Assembly: GCF_017104715.1 (NCBI RefSeq)
Contig: NZ_JAAGPI010000040.1
Location: 16,939 to 80,938 of the forward strand
DNA from: Burkholderia sp. Ac-20365
GTDB lineage: Bacteria; Pseudomonadota; Gammaproteobacteria; Burkholderiales; Burkholderiaceae
Direction: 5' to 3'
DNA length: 64,000 bases
Shown: piece by piece, positions 27,338-41,363 of the stretch
How positions within the stretch are numbered: the stretch's first letter is position 1
How the letters are laid out: every line of letters starts with the position of its first letter
Translations under genes and position numbers: made by a program
The notes under the pieces: model-generated
The model's input: the letters and a program-made list of their open reading frames with translations, nothing else
Database searches by the model: none
Told to the model about the DNA's origin: nothing

Positions 27338-27421
27338 GGTGCTGTGCTACCGGCCTGTTATGGTCTGCTTCCCCGTTGCGTCGCGTGCTGTGTCCGCACG
27401 TGCCGCACTACCTGTGTTGCG

Positions 27422-27886
27422 TCATTCGCTGCTGATGTCGGCGTCTTCGCCCGAGCCGCCTGGCTGGCCGTCGCGCCCGTACGAAATCACCGCATAGTCG
27501 CCCTTCGTGCCGGGCACCTGATACACGTACGGATGTCCCCACGGATCGAGCGGCACTTCCTTCTTCAGATACGGGCCTGCCCATTTGTCCGCGTTCGCCG
27601 GTTTGACGACGAGCGCGGAAAGGTTTTCGTCGGCAGTGGGATAACGGCCGACATCGAGCCGGAAGTTATCGACCGACTTCGTAAAGACGTCGATCTGCGC
27701 GCGCGCGATCGTCGCCTGCGACTTGCCGAGCTGCGAGAAATAGCGCGGCCCCACCAGCGCCGCCAGCATGCCGATGATGACCAGCACCACCAGCAGTTCG
27801 AGCAGCGTAAAGCCGCCCTGTTTCGGTTTCCGCGCGCGCCTCTTCGTACTGGCGTGCGGCGCGCGACTGCGTGTTACGGACTGCAT
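27422..27886 (-). CDS. gspG: Major pseudopilin GspG
   Basis: A 154-residue classical GspG. A long basic leader (1-25) ends at Gly25, followed by FTLLELLVVLVIIGMLAALVGP with Glu30 at +5. The C-terminal domain has FRLDVGRYPTADENLSALV and VPLDPWGHPYVYQVPG, the calcium-binding GspG hallmark. ATG 27886 follows AAGGAAGTGTCG; the upstream frame is not needed. First gene of the secretion operon, 71 bases downstream of the GH2 gene and separated from it by a hairpin. The leader is longer than the 6-10 residues usual for T2SS. Confidence 0.93.
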   Translation of the reverse strand: MQSVTRSRAPHASTKRRARKPKQGGFTLLELLVVLVIIGMLAALVGPRYFSQLGKSQATIARAQIDVFTKSVDNFRLDVGRYPTADENLSALVVKPANADKWAGPYLKKEVPLDPWGHPYVYQVPGTKGDYAVISYGRDGQPGGSGEDADISSE

Positions 27887-27906
27887 CGACACTTCCTTCA
27901 AAAGTT

Positions 27907-27929
27907 GGACGCCCGCAAGGCGGGCGTCC
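27907..27929 (-). terminator. Hairpin terminator between the GH2 gene and gspG
   Basis: GGACGCCCGC (27907-27916) and GCGGGCGTCC (27920-27929) form a perfect 10-base stem with a 3-base loop. On the minus strand AACTTTTG follows it, a short T-run. It lies just past the GH2 stop, so it would end or attenuate that transcript before gspG. Confidence 0.6.
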
Positions 27930-27957
27930 ATGCAACGTTACGAAAGGGACATCGGTA

Positions 27958-33621
<5,664 letters not shown>

Positions 33622-33718
33622 TATGGTTTCCTTGTCGTTCTTTCCGGTCTTTCTTTGAATTGATGTGGCTCTATGTTCACGCCGTGCCGTTTAGTGCGGC
33701 CTATGCACGAGCAGACAC

Positions 33719-33764
33719 ACTCGCCGGTGCCAGTGCGCAATGCGCGCCTTTTGCACCGGCGAGT
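33719..33764. repeat. 12-base perfect inverted repeat in the GH2 leader
   Basis: ACTCGCCGGTGC (33719-33730) and GCACCGGCGAGT (33753-33764) are exact reverse complements around a 22-base spacer that itself contains GCGCAATGCGC. It is about 100 bases upstream of the GH2 start and has no T-tract. A leader RNA hairpin or a protein site are both possible. Confidence 0.6.
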
Positions 33765-33807
33765 ACGACTGCGCCACTTTCCTGATTGCCGAACATCCCA
33801 AATGGCA

Positions 33808-33821
33808 AGCAAACGTTTGCT
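33808..33821. promoter_or_regulatory. LacI-family operator upstream of the GH2 gene
   Basis: AGCAAACGTTTGCT is a perfect 14-base palindrome with the central CG and AAACGTTT core typical of LacI/GalR-family operators. It lies about 190 bases upstream of the GH2 start. No LacI-type gene is in the window, so the regulator would act from elsewhere. Confidence 0.6.
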
Positions 33822-34278
33822 CTTCGATTTGAATACGCTTGCTTAAAGACGCCCCAATCCCACTATTTAATTTTTCATGGCCAGGCCAATCGTTGTTTTG
33901 ATGTATTCCTGTACGCAATAGACGATTGCGTGCGGAATGCCTTTTATTTCTTTGCTACGTATGTACGCGATTCCCGACTGCGCAACGCGATGCGGCAAGC
34001 CTGAACCCCCGCGTTGGCGCAGCATTCTTCTTTACTTTTGTGACGGCGATGTTACGAACAATTTCAAATTCGAAGCGATGAGTTAAGTCTGCCGCTTAAT
34101 GGAAAGTTCTCATTTCAATTGCCATTTAGCGCAAGCTTTCAGTCCGCTCACAGCGTGCCTTACGGTCGGGCATTAGACATTCATCTAATTTTTAAAGCAA
34201 TAGCAATAGAGTCAACGCGATGTTGCCTGGCGGGAAACACCGCGCGACCCGTTCACTCATCCATTACTCATTCACCCA

Positions 34279-35397
34279 TTACTTTCCGGCATTCAACTGT
34301 ACAAACTCGCGTGAGAGGAAAGATCTCTGTGCGCTGTCGATCAGATCATGCATCTGCACCGCATCGGCGAAGCTCGGCGCAGCGTGCGTACCATTCGCCA
34401 CATCGTGCGCGTATTCCCAATAGAGTTCGGCCAGTTCCAGCACGGCAGAAGGCAAACCTGATTCGGGCAAGCGCAGATAGCTCTGCGGCACGTGCAGTCT
34501 TTCGAGTGGCTGCCGGTCGCCGTGCGCGCCGAAGATTGCATAGTCGTCGCCGACATCGCCAAATGCCGATTCATTCGTGATACGCAGATCCCCTTCCGTC
34601 CCGGTGATATCGATCTGCACGCCCGAGCCGTTGCGCTTGCCGCCTTCGATATGCACTGACACAACCGCGTGATCGTTCAACATGCCAGCAAGCACAAGTT
34701 GATCGGGGGTCGATGTGGGCATCGACGCACCTGTCTCGCGAATCGTCACCGACGGGAACTGATTCGGCGTAAGCGCGGCAATCGAAACAGGCCAGCCGGT
34801 TCCGGAAAACAGCATGTCGAGAAAGTGGCCGCCATAGATCGAAACCACTGACGAAAAGTTCTCAGGCGGCACCGTCCATTCGAGTGCGCGCGAGCGTGTC
34901 GCCTGGAAGTAGTTCATGCTCACGTGCATGCGCACCGAACGCAATTCGCCCACATAGCCTTGCTGAATCAGATCGCGCACATAGCGGTTATGCGGTGCAA
35001 AGCGCCGCTGCAATCCGACGACATGCCGCACGCCGCGCTCTTTCGCAAGCTTCAACAGTTCTTTCGATTCGGCGAGCGTCGTCGTCAACGGCCATTCGCA
35101 ATACACGTGCTTGCCTGCAGCGATAACGCGTTTCACGGTCTGCGCGTGTTGCGGGGCTGTATTGAGCACGACCACGAGATCGATGTCGGCGCTGTCGATC
35201 AGTTCATCGATCGATCCGGCCACGCGTGTGATCCGATATTCGCGCGCCGCTGCTTCAGCGGCCTCGCGCCGATGACTGTACACAGCTTGCAGCGTGTACT
35301 GCGGCAACAGATCGAGCACGCGCAGGTGGCCGTGCTTCGCCCAGTTGCCGACGCCGATCACACCCACGCGCAACGGCACAACTTGTGATGCTTCCAT
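34279..35397 (-). CDS. Gfo/Idh/MocA family protein, Gal80-like
   Basis: A 372-residue protein with an N-terminal Rossmann domain (VGVIGVGNWAKHGH, 11-24) and a C-terminal alpha/beta dimer domain. Gfo/Idh/MocA dehydrogenases normally carry the catalytic lysine in an EKP motif; here the motif is EWP (Glu101-Trp102-Pro103, in CEWPL), as in yeast Gal80 and its bacterial relatives. NAD(P) binding is therefore likely, while dehydrogenase activity is doubtful. ATG 35397 follows TGGAAATC; ATG 35427 is the alternative. It is 45 bases downstream of the quinone oxidoreductase gene and probably co-transcribed. Confidence 0.83.
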   Translation of the reverse strand: MEASQVVPLRVGVIGVGNWAKHGHLRVLDLLPQYTLQAVYSHRREAAEAAAREYRITRVAGSIDELIDSADIDLVVVLNTAPQHAQTVKRVIAAGKHVYCEWPLTTTLAESKELLKLAKERGVRHVVGLQRRFAPHNRYVRDLIQQGYVGELRSVRMHVSMNYFQATRSRALEWTVPPENFSSVVSIYGGHFLDMLFSGTGWPVSIAALTPNQFPSVTIRETGASMPTSTPDQLVLAGMLNDHAVVSVHIEGGKRNGSGVQIDITGTEGDLRITNESAFGDVGDDYAIFGAHGDRQPLERLHVPQSYLRLPESGLPSAVLELAELYWEYAHDVANGTHAAPSFADAVQMHDLIDSAQRSFLSREFVQLNAGK

Positions 35398-35442
35398 GAT
35401 TTCCAGTTCTCCATTCAATGACTGCATGCAACAGCACGCGCA

Positions 35443-36432
35443 TCACACCGACACGACGATGCGTCCAAAGTGCTCGTTGCGTTCGAGCGCGGTATGCGCC
35501 TGCACGATCTGATCGAATGCGAAGCGCTGTGCGATCACCGTCTTGAGCGCGCCCGACTGCAATCCGTCGAAAATGAATGCGGCTGCATCGGCCTGGCGTT
35601 GCGCGTCCGTGGTAGTCGAAAACAGGTTATAGCCATGCACGGTGATGCGTTTATAGAGCAAGGGCAACACGGGCAGCACGGTTTCATCGGGACTCAATGC
35701 GCCATACAACAGGATCGTGCCGCCGGGCCGCGTCGCATCGATCAGACGAGCGAAAGTCCTGCCGCCGACGGGATCGAACACGAGGTCCGCGCCTCGTCCA
35801 TCCGTGATGCGCTGCACGGCTTCAACGAGATCGTCTTCGTCCGTAACGATGACGTGGTCTGCACCGAGCGCAATCAGCGCGTCGCGCTTCGCGCGCGTTC
35901 GCGTCAATGCGACTGCCGTCGCGCCCAGACGCTTCGCCACCTGAATCGCGCCGAGGCCCACACCGCTCGACGCTGCCGGAATCAGCACGACGTCGCCCTG
36001 TTTGACGAGTCCATTCTCAGTGAATGCGGCGTAAGGCGTCACGAAAACATTCCAGATCGCCACCGCGTCTACGTGAGAAAGCCACGCGGGACTCTTCACG
36101 ACAGCGTGCGCAGGCGCGAGCACGAGTTCGCCGTACACGCCGTAATCGTTCATCGAAAACGAAGGCACCGTGCTGACGGCATCGCCGATTGCAACATGCG
36201 TGACGTTGGCACCCACCGCATCCACCACACCTGACGCTTCATAACCGACACGCGCCGGCAGCTTTGCGGGCTCGACGTATTCGCCACGCCGCCACATCGC
36301 TTCCGCCCGGTTCAGCCCGATGGCCTTTACGCGGATCCGTACTTCATTAGCAGCAGGTTCGGGCGTACCGATCTCGGTGTACTCGAACACATCGGGACCG
36401 CCGTGCCGCGCAAAGGTAATCGCTTTCGCCAT
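35443..36432 (-). CDS. Zinc-independent alcohol dehydrogenase/quinone oxidoreductase
   Basis: A 329-residue medium-chain dehydrogenase: GroES-like N-domain (about 1-120) and a Rossmann domain with IPAASSGVGLGAIQVAKRLGA (about 147-167). No zinc ligands are visible, so it fits the quinone/enone oxidoreductases. ATG 36432 follows AAAGGAATGGATC, better than the 44-residue upward extension. Divergent from the old yellow enzyme gene; both are NAD(P)H-dependent enone reductases in type and may share a stress or xenobiotic response. Confidence 0.86.
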   Translation of the reverse strand: MAKAITFARHGGPDVFEYTEIGTPEPAANEVRIRVKAIGLNRAEAMWRRGEYVEPAKLPARVGYEASGVVDAVGANVTHVAIGDAVSTVPSFSMNDYGVYGELVLAPAHAVVKSPAWLSHVDAVAIWNVFVTPYAAFTENGLVKQGDVVLIPAASSGVGLGAIQVAKRLGATAVALTRTRAKRDALIALGADHVIVTDEDDLVEAVQRITDGRGADLVFDPVGGRTFARLIDATRPGGTILLYGALSPDETVLPVLPLLYKRITVHGYNLFSTTTDAQRQADAAAFIFDGLQSGALKTVIAQRFAFDQIVQAHTALERNEHFGRIVVSV

Positions 36433-36606
36433 GATCCATTCCTTTATTTCGTTCAATCCATCACAGGCGTTTCGCCATGAAACGCCGCTTGAAGTGGCTC
36501 GAATTATCGGAATCGTGTTCTGAAGGATAAATGCGGCGCCGCAGACATCACTGTTCTTTTGCACCCAACAATCACGTTTTCCACGCGGGAAGCCCCGTGC
36601 AGCAAG

Positions 36607-36646
36607 GTTCGCACGATTGCGGACAGGCGTGTCCGTAGTGCGTGAA
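36607..36646. promoter_or_regulatory. Nested dyad in the divergent promoter region
   Basis: CGGACA-GGCG-TGTCCG (36620-36635) is a perfect inverted repeat, flanked by GTTCGCAC (36607-36614) and the near-complement GTGCGTGAAC (36637-36646). It is about 110 bases before the old yellow enzyme start, inside the 323-base divergent gap. No regulator gene is adjacent. Nothing else was seen in the gap. Confidence 0.45.
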
Positions 36647-36755
36647 CCGGCGGACTGTTTTTCTCGCGGATCGCTGCCACTACATTGGCGTCAAGCGTCG
36701 CCGGTTATCGGCAACACGCAACAGCTTCCCTGAATATCGGATTGTGGAGATTGAA

Positions 36756-37865
36756 ATGTCCAAACTGTTTTCGAAAGTCACGCTTGGTTCTTACGAAATC
36801 GCGCATCGCGTTGTGCTCGCCCCGCTCACCCGCATGCGTGCCGAAAGCGGCGCACGCCCCGGCCCGCTGATGGCTGAATACTATGCGCAGCGCACGTCGG
36901 AAGGCGCGCTGCTGATCGGCGAGGCAACCATCGCCGCGCCGAACGGCAACGGTTATCTCGGCGCGCCCGGCCTGTACGACGACAGCCAGATCGCTGGCTG
37001 GAAGGCCGTCACCCATGCGGTGCACGCCAAAGGCGGCAAGATCTTTCTTCAGCTTTATCACGCAGGACGTCAATCGAATGCGCAGTTGCAGCCCGATGGC
37101 GGCCGTCCCGTCGGACCGTCCGAAGTGCCGCACGGCGGCGTTGCCTATACGGAAGCGGGCTGGGTGCCCAACACGCCGAATCGTGCGCTGGAAACGGCTG
37201 AAATCGCTGGCATCGTCGAAAGCTTCCGCACAGCGGCCGAACGCGGCGTGAAAGCGGGTTTCGACGGCGTCGAGCTGCATGCGGCCAACGGTTATCTGTT
37301 CGACCAGTTCCTGCAGGATGGCAGCAACAAACGCACGGACGAATACGGCGGTTCGATCGTCAACCGCGCGCGCCTGCTGCTCGACACGACGCGCGCCGTG
37401 ATCGGCGTGTGGGGTGCGGACAAGGTGGCAGTGCGTCTCGGACCGAGCGGTTCGTGGGGCGACATGTCGGATAGCAACCCCGAAGCGCTGTTCACCTATG
37501 TGGCGGACGAACTGAACAAACTCGGCATCGCCTATCTGCATCTGATCGAGCCGCGCATCGCTGGCAATGTCGAAGACGATTCGCGCGACCAGCAACCGGT
37601 CGCCGCGAAATCGCTGCGGACGCATTTTCATGGGCCGATCATCGCGGCAGGCGGCTTCAGCGGCGACAGCGCCGAAGCGATCGTGCAATCGGGCGATGCG
37701 GATCTGGTCGCGTTCGGACGGCATTTCATCGCGAACCCGGACCTGCCCGAACGCCTGCGCAAAGGTCTGCCGCTGAATGCGTACGACCGCGATACTTTCT
37801 TCGGTGGCACGGATGTCGGTTACACCGACTATCCGTTCCATGACGAAGCGGCTGTCGCGGCCTGA
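36756..37865 (+). CDS. Old yellow enzyme family alkene reductase (NemA-like)
   Basis: A 369-residue FMN-dependent TIM-barrel flavoenzyme reducing activated alkenes or nitro compounds with NAD(P)H. LAPLTRMRA near 21-29 is the N-terminal FMN segment; His175 and Asn178 in ELHAANGYL are the substrate-activating pair, followed by the Tyr180 proton donor; GGFS and FGRHFIANPDLP are the phosphate-binding end. The ATG at 36756 follows GTGGAGATTGAA. It is divergent from a quinone oxidoreductase and followed by a hairpin. Confidence 0.92.
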   Translation: MSKLFSKVTLGSYEIAHRVVLAPLTRMRAESGARPGPLMAEYYAQRTSEGALLIGEATIAAPNGNGYLGAPGLYDDSQIAGWKAVTHAVHAKGGKIFLQLYHAGRQSNAQLQPDGGRPVGPSEVPHGGVAYTEAGWVPNTPNRALETAEIAGIVESFRTAAERGVKAGFDGVELHAANGYLFDQFLQDGSNKRTDEYGGSIVNRARLLLDTTRAVIGVWGADKVAVRLGPSGSWGDMSDSNPEALFTYVADELNKLGIAYLHLIEPRIAGNVEDDSRDQQPVAAKSLRTHFHGPIIAAGGFSGDSAEAIVQSGDADLVAFGRHFIANPDLPERLRKGLPLNAYDRDTFFGGTDVGYTDYPFHDEAAVAA

Positions 37866-37903
37866 AACGCGTGTTCTGACATGACGGTTGATTCGTAGCG
37901 AAC

Positions 37904-37929
37904 AGGAGGCGACCAGACGGTCGCTTCCT
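37904..37929 (+). terminator. Hairpin after the alkene reductase gene
   Basis: AGGAGGCGACC (37904-37914) pairs with GGTCGCTTCCT (37919-37929) with one G-T pair and a 4-base loop. It is about 40 bases after the alkene reductase stop. No T-tract follows, so efficiency is uncertain. Confidence 0.4.
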
Positions 37930-38070
37930 CGCTGGCGGCTCATGCGGAGCAAGCATCGCCCTCAGTCACTCGCGTCAATTGATCCGATCGACGTCGCCTC
38001 TTCTTTCCCCTGTATTTCCTTATGCACGTCGCGCGCGCCGCCGTCTGCGCGCTCGCCGGAGTTTCCCGTT

Positions 38071-39327
38071 ATGGACATCCATCAGTCCGCGTCGCTCGCC
38101 GACGCGTCTTTGTCGTCTTCACCCGCAGTCAATCCGCGACGCTGGCTCGCCGTACTCTCAATTGCACTCGGCTCGTTTGCGTTCGTGACGACGGAGTACA
38201 TGCCCGTCGGCGTGTTGCCGAAAATCGCAACAGACCTCGCGGTCACGCCCGGCACGGCCGGTCTGATGACCACGACGCCCGGACTCATCGCCGCCCTCTC
38301 CGCGCCGATGCTGCTGCTCGCGGCAGGTCGCCTGAACCGCCGTTCGATTCTGCTGTTGCTGTCGGTCGCGCTGGTTGCGTCGAATCTCGTTTCGGCTTTT
38401 GCAACGAACTTCGCGACGATGCTCGTCGGGCGCGCACTGCTCGGCATCAGTCTCGGCGGATTCTGGACCGTTGCGCTCGGCGTGTCAGGACAGATCGTCG
38501 TCGAAGAAGAAAGCGCCAAAGCCAGTGCAACGATCTTCATGGGCATCACGCTCGCGACTGTCATCGGTGTGCCGCTCGGCACCTTCATCGCCGAACTGTC
38601 GTCGTGGCGCGTCTCGTTCTTCGCCACCGCCGCGCTCGCGCTCACAGCACTGCTGATGCAGGCGACACTGTTGCCCGATCTGCCGCCGCGCGCCGCCGCA
38701 CGTATCGCCGATTTCCGCCGCATGCTCGCGCGCGGCACCGTAGTGCGCAGCCTGATGCTCGTCGCCTTGCTGTTCGGCGCCCACTTCTGCGCATACACCT
38801 ATATCGCGCCCTTCCTCGAGGACAACGCGTTGCTCGGCGCGACGTGGGTGACGGCATTGCTGCTCGGCTTCGGTATCGTCGGCTTCATGTCGAACTTCGT
38901 TGCGTCGGCATTCGTCACCTCGCATCCGCGCCTGTCGCTGTTCGCGATGACTGCACTCCTCATGGCATCGCTGGTAGCACTTCCTGTGTACGCACAGATG
39001 CACGGCGCAGTGATCGCGGGCGTGCTCGCGTGGGGCGTCGCTTATGGCGCGATTCCGTTATGCCTGAGCGTGTGGATGCAAATGACATCGCCGCAACAAC
39101 CGGAAGCTGCATCGGCGCTGTTCGTCGGCGCGGTGCAAACGGCTATCGCCGCAGGTTCGCTCGCTGGCGGCGTAGCGGTCGATCACGCCGGCGCAACAGG
39201 CGCAATGCATCTTGGCGTATTGCTCTGCGCAATGGGACTCGCTGTGCTTGCATCATTCAGCACCACGCGACGCACGTTGTCCGCTGTGCTCGAAAACCAG
39301 GTTGTTAACCGGCGTCGCTTCACGTGA
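38071..39327 (+). CDS. MFS transporter, DHA1 (AraJ/arabinose-efflux) type
   Basis: A 418-residue, 12-segment major-facilitator exporter. Motifs: FVTTEYMPVGVLPKIATDL in helix 1, the helix 2-3 loop LLAAGRLNRRSILLL, GRALLGISLGGFW in helix 4, and a helix 5 antiporter-like TLATVIGVPLGTF. These fit the AraJ/YdhP drug- or sugar-efflux group. ATG 38071 is the only sensible start, since the frame upstream is rich in Arg/Ser/Pro; its ribosome site (CCGGAG) is weak. Confidence 0.85.
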   Translation: MDIHQSASLADASLSSSPAVNPRRWLAVLSIALGSFAFVTTEYMPVGVLPKIATDLAVTPGTAGLMTTTPGLIAALSAPMLLLAAGRLNRRSILLLLSVALVASNLVSAFATNFATMLVGRALLGISLGGFWTVALGVSGQIVVEEESAKASATIFMGITLATVIGVPLGTFIAELSSWRVSFFATAALALTALLMQATLLPDLPPRAAARIADFRRMLARGTVVRSLMLVALLFGAHFCAYTYIAPFLEDNALLGATWVTALLLGFGIVGFMSNFVASAFVTSHPRLSLFAMTALLMASLVALPVYAQMHGAVIAGVLAWGVAYGAIPLCLSVWMQMTSPQQPEAASALFVGAVQTAIAAGSLAGGVAVDHAGATGAMHLGVLLCAMGLAVLASFSTTRRTLSAVLENQVVNRRRFT

Positions 39328-39507
39328 AGTACGTCAACGCATATCGAAGCAGCTAGCCTGCGTGAATCGATCAATCGCGTTGCGCAGAACGGTATCGGCA
39401 CGGGCAACACGACATCGTTCGTTCACGATGTATGGCGCGTGCCGCCGCACACCACGCCGCAGCCTGGCAACTACAGCGACACAATCGCGGCGACCATCAG
39501 TTTCTAG
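39328..39507 (+). pseudogene. 3' remnant of a spore-coat-U-type (SCPU/Csu) pilin gene
   Basis: A 59-codon open stretch with no start ends NTTSFVHDVWRVPPHT then TPQPGNYSDTIAATISF and a stop at 39505. This matches the conserved C-terminus of spore coat U domain/Csu-type chaperone-usher subunits (GTG...TVYGRVP...PGxYxDTxxVTI-aromatic). The N-terminal two thirds are absent, because the preceding 40 codons belong to the MFS gene in another frame. I read it as the stub of a gene lost by deletion. Confidence 0.6.
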
Positions 39508-39567
39508 CGTCGTGCGCGAAGGAAGTCCGTACAATGGCACGATCTCAGGCTTGAGACGGGTCGTGTC

Positions 39568-41262
39568 ATGCAAGCTGCTGGCAATCTGAACCTGATCGAA
39601 ATCGTCGGCTTGCTGGTCGGCGGGCTCGCCCTGTTTCTGTTCGGGCTGGAGCTGATGACTGGCGGGCTCAAGGCCATCGCCGGCTCGCGCCTGCAGTCGC
39701 TGCTCGGCACGCTCACTGCCAGCCGCTTTCGCGGCATCCTCGCTGGCGCAGGGATCACGGCACTGCTCAATTCCTCGACGATCACCACCGTGCTGCTGGT
39801 CGGCTTCGTCTCCGCCGGGCTCATGACGCTGCAGCAGTCGATCCCGATGATCATGGGCGCCAACATCGGCTCGACGCTGACCGCGCAGATCATCGCCTTC
39901 AATATCTCCGCGATAACGCCATTTCTGCTCGCGGGCGGCTTCCTGATGTACAGCTTCGCCAAACGCGAACTGGTGCGCGAACTGGGTGGCGTGCTGCTCG
40001 GTCTTGGCCTGCTGTTTCTCGGCATCGAAATGATGGGGAACGCGACGCGGCCGCTGCGCAATTACGAGCCGTTCATCAACGCGATGCAGGACATGCGCAA
40101 TCCGCTGCTCGGCATCGCAATCGGCGCGATCTTCACGGCCATCGTGCAAAGCTCGGCGGCGACGCTCGCGATCGTGATCGCGCTCGGCAGCCAGGGGCTG
40201 ATACCGCTCGAATCCGGCATCGCGCTGATTCTCGGCGCCAACGTGGGAACGTGCGGCACTGCCCTGCTGGCATCGATCGGCAAGTCGGCGGAAGCCGCGC
40301 AGGTGGGCATCGTGCATCTGCTGTTCAATCTGCTCGGCGTGCTGTTCTTTGCGTTCGTGATTCCGCAGTTCGCCGATCTCGTCCGCGCGATCTCGCCTTC
40401 CGCGCCCGAACTGACGGGCGCAGCTCGCCTCGCCGCCGAAACGCCGCGCCAGGCGGCCAACGCGCATACCGTGTTCAGCGTGTTCAGCACTGTCGTGTTG
40501 ATCTGCTTCACCGGGCCGATCGGCAAGCTTGCTGAAAAGCTTGCGCCAGCATCACGCAAGGCATGGCAGAACCCAGGGGTGCCGCGCTATCTGGATGAAA
40601 CGCTGATCGATATGCCGGCGCTCGCCATCACGCGCGTGCAGCTCGAACTGGCCGCGCTCGGCAAGCAGATCGAACAGCTGGTGCAGCATAGCGCTGCGCT
40701 GGTGGCCGAAGGCAGCGCGCAAGCACTCGCGACGCTCTCCGACGAAGACAAGGCCGCCGACAACCTGAGCACGGCTATCCTCACCTATGTCGGCCGGCTG
40801 TCGGACGCTGTCCATACCGACGATGAAGGTCGGCAACTCGTCGATCTTGCGCGCATCGCCACCTGTCTCGATGCGATCCGCGAAGTCGCCACGACCAGCA
40901 TGCTGGCGCTGAGCCAGCGAAGGCACGCGCAAGGCGCGGACGTGACACGGTTGCGTGGCGCCGAGGCCGTGCGGTTTGCGACTTCAGTGATCGAACGGCT
41001 GGGGCTTGCTGTGAACACAATCGCGCATCCGGAGACGGAGGCTGTTGCGCGTGTCGTCGATGCGAAGGGTGAGATCGAGGCGCAGGCGGATGCGGCGCGC
41101 GCGCAGATCATGTCCGTGCTGCAACTGCGCAGTGAAGAGGACGCGTTCCACTTCCGTCTTGCCAATGACCTGATCGAACAGTTCAACGAGATTGCGCGGC
41201 TCTCGCGTGCGATTGTGAGGGCCAGTCGATCGCTGGATGAAGTTAAGGTGTCTGCTGGATAG
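39568..41262 (+). CDS. Na/Pi cotransporter family protein (NptA/YjbB-like)
   Basis: A 564-residue protein: an N-terminal membrane half (about 10-345) with two inverted Na_Pi_cotrans repeats, the first carrying LLNSSTITTVL and the second AIVQSSAATLAI (the QSS motif), and a cytoplasmic PhoU-like helical half (about 370-560). Expected to move phosphate with sodium across the inner membrane. The first repeat has NSST in place of QSSS. The start ATG 39568 follows GAGACGGGTCGTGTC. It stands alone and no pho box was found. Confidence 0.88.
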   Translation: MQAAGNLNLIEIVGLLVGGLALFLFGLELMTGGLKAIAGSRLQSLLGTLTASRFRGILAGAGITALLNSSTITTVLLVGFVSAGLMTLQQSIPMIMGANIGSTLTAQIIAFNISAITPFLLAGGFLMYSFAKRELVRELGGVLLGLGLLFLGIEMMGNATRPLRNYEPFINAMQDMRNPLLGIAIGAIFTAIVQSSAATLAIVIALGSQGLIPLESGIALILGANVGTCGTALLASIGKSAEAAQVGIVHLLFNLLGVLFFAFVIPQFADLVRAISPSAPELTGAARLAAETPRQAANAHTVFSVFSTVVLICFTGPIGKLAEKLAPASRKAWQNPGVPRYLDETLIDMPALAITRVQLELAALGKQIEQLVQHSAALVAEGSAQALATLSDEDKAADNLSTAILTYVGRLSDAVHTDDEGRQLVDLARIATCLDAIREVATTSMLALSQRRHAQGADVTRLRGAEAVRFATSVIERLGLAVNTIAHPETEAVARVVDAKGEIEAQADAARAQIMSVLQLRSEEDAFHFRLANDLIEQFNEIARLSRAIVRASRSLDEVKVSAG

Positions 41263-41363
41263 CGACTCGCATGGGCGTCGCCCGTTACATATTGATGAAA
41301 CCAACGTTGCGTATCCTCTTGCGCGCCCTCATCCGATACAACGCTTTCTGAAAGGCTTTAACG

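Larger units (their letters stand above)
33622..34278. other. Regulatory gap upstream of the GH2 gene
   Basis: A 657-base stretch, clearly lower in GC than its surroundings, without a convincing gene. It holds AAGGAAA just before the GH2 ATG, a 12-base inverted repeat at 33719-33764 and a LacI-type palindrome at 33808-33821. The part from about 33980 to 34278 shows nothing I can name. Short frames here lack ribosome sites and have poor composition. Confidence 0.5.
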
